NCBI GenBank assembly: GCA_900547195.1
Contig: URFQ01000069.1
Location: 1-13,353, forward strand
Direction: 5' to 3'
DNA: 13,353 nucleotides
Source of the DNA: an uncultured Butyricicoccus sp.
Lineage (GTDB): Bacteria > Bacillota > Clostridia > Oscillospirales > Butyricicoccaceae
Under the pieces are notes generated by a model. That model was not told the DNA's origin. It saw only the letters and a program-made list of their open reading frames with translations, and did not search any database. Of the stretch, positions 6,478-13,351 are shown piece by piece. Each line of letters begins with the position of its first letter. Within the stretch, counting starts at the first letter, position 1. A program made the position numbers and the translations under genes.

Positions 6478-7581
6478 TTACAGCACCGACAGCTCCAGTT
6501 CGGCGAGGTCGAGGCCGTCCTCGGGGAACGGCTGGCCGAGGGAAACCTGATCGGCAGGCAGGTCGGCCGGGATGGTCAACCGGAATACCGTGCCGCCCGG
6601 CCCGGCGTTTTCGAGCAGCAGCGTGCCGCTGTGCCATCCCGCAATGCGGCGCACGAGCGGCAGGCCAAGCCCATACGGAAGCCCCTTGGCCTGCTTTTCC
6701 AGCAGGTCGTCGACGTCCTGTGTGCGCTGCCAGGCGTGATACAGGCGGTCGAGTTCCTCGGGCGGCACCCCGCTGCCGTTGTCGGACACAAGGATCGACG
6801 CATGGTTGCCCGTGCGGCGCATCTGGAGCCGCACCCGGGTGACGCCCGGCGCGCGCAGCGCGTTGACGAGCAGCTCAAGCACGGCGCGTGTCATCAGCGC
6901 TTCATCGTATACAAGATTGCAATGTTCCGGCGCGTCGCAGGAAATTACAACGGCGTTGCCGCGTTGCCGGACGGCCATCCTGCACTTTTCGCACAGGGCG
7001 CGGCAATGCGCTGCAAGGTCGTGTTCTTTCCAGTGCAGGATGCGTTCCGGGTCGTCGGCATATTCAAGCAGCTGCAAATGGGACAGGCTGCGGTAAATGC
7101 GCAGGCTGTCCCGCCGCACATTGTCCAGCAGATGTTCCTGCCGGCCTGCGTCCGCGCCCGGGATCAAATAAAGCAGCGCCAGGATGTGCGACAGGGAACT
7201 GACAATCTGGCCATACATCGTGAGCGGCATGACCGGCGCCTGCCCTTCCGCGGACGCGAAATACAGCAGCGCGCCCTCGTCTACCGGCCGGATTTCCAGC
7301 CGGTACAGATGCCCGTCGATTTCCTCATCAAGCGCCGATTCGCCGCCGGTCTCGAGGACAAACCGGACCGCCTTTGCCGCGCGCTCGCTGAGCGCCTCCC
7401 CGGCCGGGCGCAGGGGCGCCTGCCGAAGCAGCCGCCGGGCGCCCGGGGTTTGGGTAATAATGTTTCCCGCAGGCGAAACAAGGATGAAGGCCGCGTCGTC
7501 TGCCCTCAACATTTGAAGGATCAGATTTGAAAGGCCGCCATCCGCTAATTTCATAATCTCTTCCAAAACAAGCACCGCCAT
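6478..7581 (-). CDS. Soluble PAS-type sensor histidine kinase, orphan
   Basis: 367 residues with no membrane helix, so a cytosolic signal is expected. A PAS-like region (about 24-110) precedes a helical dimerisation region (about 118-175) and a clear HATPase domain: N box ELLVNA (N240), G1 box DNGSG (267-271), G2 box GLPYGLGLPLV (300-310) and GGTVF (329-333). The best phospho-acceptor candidate is H132 in SSLSHILALL. It lacks the usual H-[ED]-L-R/K-x-P pattern, so autophosphorylation is uncertain. No response regulator lies beside it. The start is uncertain: the ATG at 7581 has no good ribosome site, and an ATG at 7554 has GGAAGAG upstream but very close. Its place between rnf and gap suggests, but does not show, a link to redox or energy state. 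Confidence 0.8.
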   Translation of the reverse strand: MAVLVLEEIMKLADGGLSNLILQMLRADDAAFILVSPAGNIITQTPGARRLLRQAPLRPAGEALSERAAKAVRFVLETGGESALDEEIDGHLYRLEIRPVDEGALLYFASAEGQAPVMPLTMYGQIVSSLSHILALLYLIPGADAGRQEHLLDNVRRDSLRIYRSLSHLQLLEYADDPERILHWKEHDLAAHCRALCEKCRMAVRQRGNAVVISCDAPEHCNLVYDEALMTRAVLELLVNALRAPGVTRVRLQMRRTGNHASILVSDNGSGVPPEELDRLYHAWQRTQDVDDLLEKQAKGLPYGLGLPLVRRIAGWHSGTLLLENAGPGGTVFRLTIPADLPADQVSLGQPFPEDGLDLAELELSVL

Positions 7582-7600
7582 CTTTTTTTGAAGGGTGAGT

Positions 7601-7637
7601 ATCTTGCGCGTATAAGTGACCAGAAATACGCCAAGAT
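7601..7637 (-). promoter_or_regulatory. Stem-loop at the 5' end of the kinase transcript
   Basis: ATCTTG (7601-7606) pairs with CAAGAT (7632-7637) and GCGTAT (7608-7613) with ATACGC (7626-7631), giving 12 bp with a single bulge and a 12-nt loop. It begins about 7 bp after the -10 element, so it would sit at the start of the mRNA. A protein-binding operator is equally possible. Confidence 0.5.
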
Positions 7638-7643
7638 ATAATT

Positions 7644-7673
7644 ATTATAGCATCATAGCTGTATAGTTTGCAA
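7644..7673 (-). promoter_or_regulatory. Promoter of the sensor kinase
   Basis: On the minus strand, TTGCAA (7668-7673), an 18-bp spacer and a perfect TATAAT (7644-7649). It diverges from the gap promoter. Confidence 0.65.
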
Positions 7674-7728
7674 AGAATATTGTGGAATCCAACGTGGAAA
7701 TTTGACATTCTTTTCACAAAAAGGGGGA

Positions 7729-7758
7729 TTGCCAAAAATGCAGCATGTGCGGTATAAT
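7729..7758 (+). promoter_or_regulatory. Promoter of the glyceraldehyde-3-phosphate dehydrogenase gene
   Basis: TTGCCA (7729-7734, 5 of 6), an 18-bp spacer and a perfect TATAAT (7753-7758), 44 bp before the start codon. A perfect TTGACA at 7702-7707 has no -10 at the right distance. Confidence 0.75.
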
Positions 7759-7798
7759 TTATTCAGCAAAGTTACCAAGGAGTTATAGGAGGAATTAT

Positions 7799-8831
<1,033 letters not shown>

Positions 8832-8850
8832 GTCTCCCAAAACGTAAACA

Positions 8851-8884
8851 AAAACCGCTCTTTCCAGCCGGAAGGAGCGGTTTT
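8851..8884. terminator. Terminator after gap, usable in both directions
   Basis: An 11-bp stem (CCGCTCTTTCC with GGAAGGAGCGG, one G-T pair), loop AGCC, flanked by AAAA and TTTT. The minus strand continues as TTTTTG, so it could also stop the convergent sigma-like transcript. Confidence 0.85.
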
Positions 8885-8934
8885 CTTATAAAAATTGGAA
8901 ACAATGGCCGGATTTGTGCTATTCCGTACAGGTG

Positions 8935-8962
8935 CTGCCGCGCCGGCGGCAGGCGGTTTTTT
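8935..8962 (+). terminator. Possible second rightward terminator
   Basis: CTGCCGC (8935-8941) pairs with GCGGCAG (8946-8952) over loop GCCG, then GCGG and six T (8957-8962). The stem is 4 nt away from the T run, so it is weaker than the one before. The T run touches the stop codon of the opposite gene. Confidence 0.4.
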
Positions 8963-9255
8963 CATCCCCGCCACTCCAGGTTATATGTCAGCAAATGCCG
9001 CAGGCGTTTTTTGCCGCGCGCAAGATGGCGGCACACCGCGGATGGTGAAACGCCCCAGAGTTCTGCAATCTCCTTTTGCGATTTCCCTTCGATATCATGC
9101 AGCTGTAGCGCTTCGTACTGCCGCGCGGTGAGCGCATCGCGCATGGCGCGGAAAAAAGCTTCCCGGAAGGCGGCGCGCCATGCGCTGTTATCCCCGCTGA
9201 GATCCTCTAAATACGCCTGCATGGCCGCATGATCGGCCATACGGTCGGTCAGCAT
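8962..9255 (-). CDS. Small sigma-70 region 4-like helix-turn-helix protein
   Basis: 97 residues. The C-terminal half (about 42-90) resembles sigma factor region 4: LTARQYEALQLHDIEGKSQ, then the helix-turn-helix KEIAELWGVSPSAVCRHLARG (about 61-81). There is no region 2, so it cannot be a complete sigma factor. It may be a DNA-binding regulator like the short sigma-like activators of phages and integrative elements. The N-terminal 40 residues are acidic and helical, with no recognised domain. Its ATG overlaps the end of the preceding gene (ATGCTGA), which indicates coupled translation. Function is inferred from the fold only. Confidence 0.7.
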   Translation of the reverse strand: MLTDRMADHAAMQAYLEDLSGDNSAWRAAFREAFFRAMRDALTARQYEALQLHDIEGKSQKEIAELWGVSPSAVCRHLARGKKRLRHLLTYNLEWRG

Positions 9256-9482
9256 ACGTCCCCCCGCCCCTCGTGATAGTGATCGAGGTAATAGCCGGTG
9301 CTGCGCGCCTCGTTGATGAGCACATGCAGCACGCCGATGCGGTGTTTGAGGCGGCGGCGCAGTTCCAGCTGGCTCGTGTGTGCAAGCTGATGCTTGAGCT
9401 GTGCGACCCGCAGCTCTAAAACAGCGGCGTTGCGGCGGTATTCCTGCGCCATTGTATCAAGTTTCATAAATTGCTGTACCAT
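9249..9482 (-). CDS. Small predicted coiled-coil protein of unknown function
   Basis: 77 residues, basic and mostly helical. Residues 12-60 (AQEYRRNAAVLELRVAQLKHQL, then LELRRRLKHRIGVLHVLINEA) look like a helical hairpin or coiled coil, followed by a Tyr/His-rich tail YYLDHYHEG (64-72). No domain is recognised. GAGGAGGAG at 9488-9496, 5 nt from the ATG, sets the start. It is the first gene after a near-consensus promoter that carries two repressor-like sites. It overlaps the sigma-like gene, so the two probably act together. Similar small gene pairs accompany XRE/ImmA modules in clostridial mobile elements as far as I recall, which I could not check. Confidence 0.65.
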   Translation of the reverse strand: MVQQFMKLDTMAQEYRRNAAVLELRVAQLKHQLAHTSQLELRRRLKHRIGVLHVLINEARSTGYYLDHYHEGRGDVC

Positions 9483-9501
9483 AAAATCTCCTCCTCTAAA
9501 A

Positions 9502-9514
9502 ACACGATTTGTGT
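9502..9514. promoter_or_regulatory. Operator-like site O1
   Basis: ACACGATTTGTGT, a near-palindrome (ACACGA / TTGTGT) identical to O3. It lies in the leader of the leftward transcript, just before the ribosome site of the coiled-coil gene. Its centre is 9508. Confidence 0.75.
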
Positions 9515-9544
9515 GTATTCTGGGCTTTCAATTTTGTAATTTTC

Positions 9545-9573
9545 ATAATACAACACAAATAGTGCGATGTCAA
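9545..9573 (-). promoter_or_regulatory. Strong leftward promoter of the coiled-coil/sigma-like pair
   Basis: On the minus strand, a perfect TTGACA (9568-9573), a 17-bp spacer and TATTAT (9545-9550, 5 of 6). The operator-like site O2 fills the spacer. Confidence 0.8.
9553..9565. promoter_or_regulatory. Operator-like site O2
   Basis: ACACAAATAGTGC, matching the reverse complement of O1/O3 (ACACAAATCGTGT) at 11 of 13 positions. Its centre, 9559, is 51 bp from both O1 and O3. It sits between the -35 and -10 of the leftward promoter. Confidence 0.7.
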
Positions 9574-9595
9574 GAAAAATACCACATTTAGCAGC

Positions 9596-9624
9596 TTGAC
9601 TTTACACGATTTGTGTGTTAGTAT
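9596..9624 (+). promoter_or_regulatory. Rightward promoter of the XRE/ImmA pair
   Basis: TTGACT (9596-9601, 5 of 6), a 17-bp spacer and TAGTAT (9619-9624, 4 of 6). It looks weaker than the leftward promoter. O3 occupies the spacer, which implies autoregulation. Confidence 0.65.
9604..9616. promoter_or_regulatory. Operator-like site O3
   Basis: ACACGATTTGTGT, identical to O1 and followed by the same GT. Its centre is 9610. It lies inside the spacer of the rightward promoter. Confidence 0.75.
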
Positions 9625-9646
9625 CAGAAAAAAGGAGTGAAATGCC

Positions 9647-10033
9647 ATGTTAGGAGAACGGATCCGCCGGCTGCGCACCGGCGCACGCATGAAGCAAAGC
9701 GAGCTGGCCGGGCGGCTGGGCGTATCGACGAGCGCGGTCGGGATGTATGAGCAGGGCAGGCGGGAACCGCCATACCATGTGCTCTTGAAGCTGGGCGAGC
9801 TGTTTGGCGTCAGTGTGGACTGGCTGCTCGCGCGGGAAGAAAGCGCGGCCCCTGCGCAGAGCGACGACCTGAGCGACATGCTGAGCGCGTTCCATAAGCG
9901 GCTGAAACAGCAGGAAGGGCTGATGTTTCATGGCCGGCCGCTGAGCGAGGGCGATCTGGAAAAGATTATGCGTGCGATGCGTTTGGGTGCGGAATTGACC
10001 ATTCGGGAGGAACAGGAGGATGCGCGGCCATGA
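9647..10033 (+). CDS. XRE-family (Cro/CI-like) repressor
   Basis: 128 residues. The N-terminal helix-turn-helix (about 4-62) is of the XRE type: IRRLRTGARMKQSELAGRLGVSTSAVGMYEQGRREPPYHVLLKLGELFGVSVDWLL. The C-terminal part (about 70-128) is charged and helical, a likely dimerisation and ImmA-sensitive region by analogy with ImmR of ICEBs1. There is no LexA/CI-type peptidase domain, so inactivation would depend on the partner. An AAGGAG site about 10 nt upstream fits the ATG at 9647. An upstream ATG at 9642 meets a stop within four codons. It is expected to bind O1-O3, repress the divergent genes and regulate itself. Binding is inferred from position and symmetry only. Confidence 0.88.
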   Translation: MLGERIRRLRTGARMKQSELAGRLGVSTSAVGMYEQGRREPPYHVLLKLGELFGVSVDWLLAREESAAPAQSDDLSDMLSAFHKRLKQQEGLMFHGRPLSEGDLEKIMRAMRLGAELTIREEQEDARP

Positions 10034-10440
10034 CCCGTGCGGAGCGCGAGGCGAGGCGTCTGCTCGCTTTGTACGGCGAGCATGACCCCGAAGCGCTTGC
10101 GGAAAAGATGGGTGTGTTGACCATCCTGTGCGACCTTCCGGAGACGATTGAGGGTTTTTATCACTGCTTCCACGGTCATCCGATCATTTATTTGGCCGAC
10201 CGTCTGCCGCCCTGCCGCCGCCGTGCGGTGTGTGGGCACGAACTGGGGCATGCGGTGCTGCATGGCGATGTAAACTCCCTGATGCTGGACGAAATCGACG
10301 AGCGCATGGAGCGCGAGGCCGATTTGTTTTCTGCGGTGCTGCTGCTCAGTGAGCGGCCAGAGGGCTGCGATGTGCAGAGCGTGGTCCGGGAGACCGGTTT
10401 ATCCGAAGCAGCTGTACGCCGCGTCTATGACATTTTGTAA
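10030..10440 (+). CDS. ImmA/IrrE-family zinc metallopeptidase
   Basis: 136 residues. It carries the HExxH zinc motif as HELGH (70-74); the third ligand is probably E96 in READLFSAVLL. In ImmA of ICEBs1 and IrrE of Deinococcus, such peptidases cleave a partner XRE repressor after DNA damage or another signal. The start overlaps the repressor stop by ATGA, the usual arrangement for these toxin-free repressor/protease pairs. The Cys-rich stretch before the motif (C46, C62, C68) is notable but of unknown use. It could be the antitoxin-like half of another system, but no toxin is adjacent. Confidence 0.88.
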   Translation: MTRAEREARRLLALYGEHDPEALAEKMGVLTILCDLPETIEGFYHCFHGHPIIYLADRLPPCRRRAVCGHELGHAVLHGDVNSLMLDEIDERMEREADLFSAVLLLSERPEGCDVQSVVRETGLSEAAVRRVYDIL

Positions 10441-10457
10441 TCATTTATAAAAATATA

Positions 10458-10489
10458 ACAAACCGGACTGTGTGAACAGTCCGATTTGT
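10458..10489 (+). terminator. Terminator of the XRE/ImmA transcript
   Basis: A 14-position stem (10458-10471 with 10476-10489) with one C-A mismatch and loop GTGA. The last stem bases are T rich, but only a short T tract follows. Confidence 0.6.
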
Positions 10490-10504
10490 TCTGTGCGAAA
10501 AATA

Positions 10505-10532
10505 AAAAAGACCGGATGCAATTGCATCCGGT
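10505..10532 (-). terminator. Leftward palindromic terminator
   Basis: A 22-bp perfect palindrome (10511-10532, half-site ACCGGATGCAA). On the minus strand it is followed by CTTTTTTATT. It would act as a second stop for leftward transcripts from the tRNA gene. Confidence 0.6.
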
Positions 10533-10564
10533 TTCAGCCGATCGAATCCCGGCGAGTGAAAAAG

Positions 10565-10596
10565 AAAAAAGCCATACGATTCGTATGGCTTTTTTT
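10565..10596. terminator. Terminator of the tRNA-Gln gene, symmetric
   Basis: GCCATACGA (10571-10579) pairs with TCGTATGGC (10581-10589) around a single T. A-rich and T-rich tracts flank both sides. It lies 3 nt from the tRNA CCA end. Confidence 0.8.
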
Positions 10597-10598
10597 GT

Positions 10599-10672
10599 TG
10601 GCAGCCGGAGAAGGATTCGAACCCTCACAAACAGAGTCAGAGTCTGTCGTGCTACCTTTACACAATCCGGCT
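10599..10672 (-). tRNA. tRNA-Gln, anticodon CUG
   Basis: A full cloverleaf is readable on the minus strand: acceptor AGCCGGA / TCCGGCT (7 bp), D arm GTGT-GCAC, anticodon arm ACAGA-CTCTGAC-TCTGT with CTG in the anticodon position, T arm GAGGG-TTCGAAT-CCTTC, discriminator G73 and an encoded CCA (10599-10601). The anticodon arm matches known tRNA-Gln apart from the CUG anticodon. Confidence 0.95.
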
Positions 10673-10704
10673 ATTTGCTGTCGGCTCTCTTGCTGACGAA
10701 GATT

Positions 10705-10733
10705 ATTATATCCAATCTACAGGAAAAAGTCAA
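10705..10733 (-). promoter_or_regulatory. Promoter of tRNA-Gln
   Basis: On the minus strand, TTGACT (10728-10733), a 17-bp spacer and a perfect TATAAT (10705-10710). The tRNA begins about 26 nt after the predicted transcription start. Confidence 0.8.
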
Positions 10734-10810
10734 CACTTAATTTTAAAAAAATTAAAAAAATCGCACAGTTTTTTTGCCGGAGGTTCGGCAAATTTTTATA
10801 CATCCGCATG

Positions 10811-10839
10811 TGGAAATCATACAGCGCACAGGATATAAT
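10811..10839 (+). promoter_or_regulatory. Promoter of typA
   Basis: TGGAAA (10811-10816, 4 of 6), a 17-bp spacer and a perfect TATAAT (10834-10839). A small hairpin (TGCCG 10775-10779 with CGGCA 10786-10790) lies upstream. Confidence 0.65.
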
Positions 10840-10910
10840 AAACAATGAATAGAAATGAAGTTTTTTTGTCTGGACGGCACATTTTCCGCCGTCTTTTAGT
10901 AGGAGGCTTT

Positions 10911-12725
10911 ATGGTTAGAAGTGATTTAAGAAACATTGCGATTATTGCCCATGTTGACCATGGCAAGACCACCCTGGTCGATCAGATGCTCAAGCAGGCG
11001 GGTACCTTCCGCGAAAATCAGGTTGTGGAAGAGCGCGTGATGGACTCCAACGACATCGAGCGTGAGCGCGGCATTACCATTCTTGCGAAGAACACCTCGG
11101 TACATTATAAGGATACCAAAATCAACATTGTCGATACCCCGGGCCATGCCGATTTCTCCGGCGAGGTCGAGCGGATCCTCAAGATGGTGGACGGCGTGAT
11201 CCTGCTGGTCGACGCAGCCGAGGGACCGATGCCCCAGACCCGTTTTGTCCTGCAGAAGGCGCTGGAATTCGGCCATAAGATCATCATTGTAATCAACAAG
11301 ATCGACCGCCCGGACGCCCGCCTGAACGAAGTGGGCGACGAAGTGCTGGAGCTGCTGCTCACGCTGGACGCGACCGACGAGCAGCTGGACAGCCCGATCA
11401 TTTACTGTTCGGGCCGCGACGGCACGGCTTCCATGTCCCCGAACAAGCCGGGGGCGGATCTGATTCCGCTGTTCGACCAGATTCTGGAGCACATCCCGGC
11501 GCCGCATGTCGATATGGACGGCGAAACCCAGATGCTGGTTTCCTCCATTGATTACAACGAGTACGTCGGCCGCATCGGCATCGGCCGCATCGAGCGCGGC
11601 AGCCTGAAGGTTGGCCAGCCGGTGACCGTGTGCGACTACCACGGCAACGTCAAGCCCTACAATTCCAAGATCGTGTCGCTCTATGCCATTGAGGGCCTGG
11701 TGCGCACCCCGGTCGAGGAGATGAAGGCGGGCGACATCGTCTGCTTCTCCGGCATCGAAAACATCACCATCGGCGAGACCCTTTGCGCGTATGGCCAGGC
11801 TGAGCCGTTGCCGTTTGTCAAAATTTCCGAGCCGACGGTTGAGATGTATTTCTCGGTCAACGATTCCCCGTTTGCGGGCCGCGAGGGCAAGTTCGTCACC
11901 TCGCGCCATCTGCGCGACCGCCTGTTTAAGGAGCTGCTCAAGGATGTTTCCCTGCGCGTATCCGAAACCGATACCACCGATTCCTTCCGTGTGGCCGGCC
12001 GCGGCGAGATGCATCTGTCCATCCTGATCGAAAACCTGCGCCGCGAGGGCTATGAGTTCCAGGTCGGCGCGCCCAAGGCCATGATGAAGGAGATAGACGG
12101 CGTGAAATGCGAGCCGATCGAGCGCATGATTGCGGACGTGCCGCAGGACGCGCTGGGTTCGGTGATGGAAAAAATGGGTTTACGCAAGGGCGAACTGGTC
12201 TCTATGAACCCCAAGGGCGACCGTATGCGCGTGGAGTTCCTGATCCCGGCGCGCGGCCTGTTCGGCTACCGCAGCGAGTTCCTGACCGACACCAAGGGCG
12301 AGGGCGTCATGAGTTCGGTGTTCTATGAGTACCAGCCCTACAAGGGCGAAATCCAGAAGCGCGCGCTGGGCGCCCTGATCGCGTTCGAGACCGGGGAAGC
12401 GGTCACTTACGGCCTGTTTAACGCGCAGGAGCGCGGGACGCTGTTCATCGGCGCGGGCACGGACGTTTATGAAGGCATGATCGTCGGCTGCACCCCGAAG
12501 GACGACGATATTGCGGTCAATGTCTGCAAGAAAAAGCAGCTGACCAACACACGCGCATCCGGTTCGGACGACGCGCTGCGTCTGATCCCACCGCGCCAGA
12601 TGTCCATTGAGGCGGCGCTGGAGTTCATTGGCGACGACGAGCTGCTCGAAGTCACCCCGAAGAGCCTGCGCATGCGCAAGAAGATTCTGTCGAACCAGCA
12701 GCGTATGAAGAAGATCCATAGCTAA
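10911..12725 (+). CDS. typA: Translational GTPase TypA/BipA
   Basis: 604 residues, the family's usual length. This ribosome-associated GTPase is related to EF-G and LepA and acts in ribosome assembly and stress adaptation. GTPase motifs: AHVDHGKTT (13-21), RGIT (53-56), DTPGH (75-79), NKID (129-132) and SG (167-168). Domain II and the EF-G-like C-terminal domains follow, ending with the TypA-specific basic region. A longer reading from an ATG at 10845 adds 22 residues before MVRSDLRNIAII. It is rejected because AGGAGG at 10901-10906 serves the ATG at 10911 and because the homologous proteins begin just before the P-loop strand. ridA follows after 25 bp, probably on the same transcript. Confidence 0.95.
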   Translation: MVRSDLRNIAIIAHVDHGKTTLVDQMLKQAGTFRENQVVEERVMDSNDIERERGITILAKNTSVHYKDTKINIVDTPGHADFSGEVERILKMVDGVILLVDAAEGPMPQTRFVLQKALEFGHKIIIVINKIDRPDARLNEVGDEVLELLLTLDATDEQLDSPIIYCSGRDGTASMSPNKPGADLIPLFDQILEHIPAPHVDMDGETQMLVSSIDYNEYVGRIGIGRIERGSLKVGQPVTVCDYHGNVKPYNSKIVSLYAIEGLVRTPVEEMKAGDIVCFSGIENITIGETLCAYGQAEPLPFVKISEPTVEMYFSVNDSPFAGREGKFVTSRHLRDRLFKELLKDVSLRVSETDTTDSFRVAGRGEMHLSILIENLRREGYEFQVGAPKAMMKEIDGVKCEPIERMIADVPQDALGSVMEKMGLRKGELVSMNPKGDRMRVEFLIPARGLFGYRSEFLTDTKGEGVMSSVFYEYQPYKGEIQKRALGALIAFETGEAVTYGLFNAQERGTLFIGAGTDVYEGMIVGCTPKDDDIAVNVCKKKQLTNTRASGSDDALRLIPPRQMSIEAALEFIGDDELLEVTPKSLRMRKKILSNQQRMKKIHS

Positions 12726-12750
12726 ACAACACGATAAAGGAGAAAGCCAC

Positions 12751-13128
12751 ATGAAAAAGGTAATTTGCAGCATCCTAGCTCCGGAAGCCATTGGCCCGTA
12801 CTCGCAGGCCATTGAAGTAAACGGCATGATCTTCACCTCTGGCCAGATTCCGCTCGATCCACGTACCGGCGAGATTGTGGGCGCCACGATCGAGGAGCAG
12901 ACCGAGCGTGTCATGCAGAATCTGAAAGCCGTGCTGGCGCAGGCGGGCGTGGGCTTTGACCACGTGGTCAAGACCACCTGCTTCCTCGCGGATCTGGCGG
13001 ATTTTGCGGCGTTTAACGCAGCTTACGGCAAGTATTTCCCCGAGAACCCGCCGGCACGCTCGTGCTTCCAGGTAGCCGCCTTGCCGAAGGGCGCAAAGCT
13101 CGAAGTCGAGATGATCGCGGCCAAGTAA
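12751..13128 (+). CDS. ridA: RidA family reactive intermediate deaminase
   Basis: 125 residues, a full-length RidA/YjgF/UK114 protein. The family works as a trimer that hydrolyses enamine/imine intermediates released by pyridoxal-phosphate enzymes and so protects them from damage by 2-aminoacrylate. Visible signature features are the N-terminal APEAIGPYSQA (10-20), SGQIPLDP (30-37), the PARSCFQVAALPKGA stretch with the substrate-binding R103, and the C-terminal VEMIAAK with E120. AAAGGAG about 9 nt upstream sets the start. It is the last gene before a strong terminator. Confidence 0.95.
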   Translation: MKKVICSILAPEAIGPYSQAIEVNGMIFTSGQIPLDPRTGEIVGATIEEQTERVMQNLKAVLAQAGVGFDHVVKTTCFLADLADFAAFNAAYGKYFPENPPARSCFQVAALPKGAKLEVEMIAAK

Positions 13129-13140
13129 CATCCTGCAATC

Positions 13141-13174
13141 AAAAAACCGGACTGGCGTTCCAGTCCGGTTTTTT
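13141..13174. terminator. Strong terminator after ridA, symmetric
   Basis: Arms 13141-13155 and 13160-13174 (AAAAAACCGGACTGG and its complement) form a perfect stem around loop CGTT, with T6 at the right end. Confidence 0.92.
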
Positions 13175-13271
13175 CATCTCAGCCGGTTTTGCTTATCGAT
13201 GATGCCGCTGTCCCTGCGCACAAAAAATTCGGAGGTTTCCTGTATCAAAGTTCGTCCGAAAACGCAGCAAA

Positions 13272-13299
13272 CCCGGAGTATCCTGAAAGGTACTCCGGG
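13272..13299 (-). terminator. Bulged hairpin next to the right repeat, possible leftward terminator
   Basis: CCCGGAGTA plus CCT (with one bulged T) pairs with AGG plus TACTCCGGG over loop GAA. On the minus strand it is followed by TTTGCTGCGTTTT, a poor T tract. It abuts the repeat arm, as the terminator at 53-79 does on the left. Confidence 0.45.
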
Positions 13300-13351
13300 C
13301 AGACTGTCGAAAAACTACAGTTTTTCGACAAGTACGCCCGCCGCCATAAAT
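13300..13351 (-). repeat. Right arm of 52-bp inverted repeat with internal hairpin
   Basis: The exact reverse complement of bases 1-52. The hairpin is at 13305-13330. Read leftward, the same FMAAGVLVEKL-stop frame is present. The repeat may continue beyond the window edge. Confidence 0.85.

Noticed and set aside
7702..7707. Perfect TTGACA as the gap -35 element
   Set aside because: No -10 is present 16-18 bp downstream; TTGCCA at 7729 with TATAAT at 7753 fits better.
9502..9616. A short CRISPR-like array made of the 13-mers
   Set aside because: There are only three copies, one inverted and diverged, placed over promoters; operator function explains them better.
10537..10557. A tRNA T-arm-like stretch (GATCGAATCCCGGC), possibly an att remnant of tRNA-Gln
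   Set aside because: It matches the real tRNA only over a GNTCGAATCC core, is in the opposite orientation, and has no acceptor or anticodon arm.
10845..10910. Extended N-terminus for TypA
   Set aside because: The ATG at 10845 lacks a ribosome site and lies about where transcription should begin; AGGAGG precedes the ATG at 10911.
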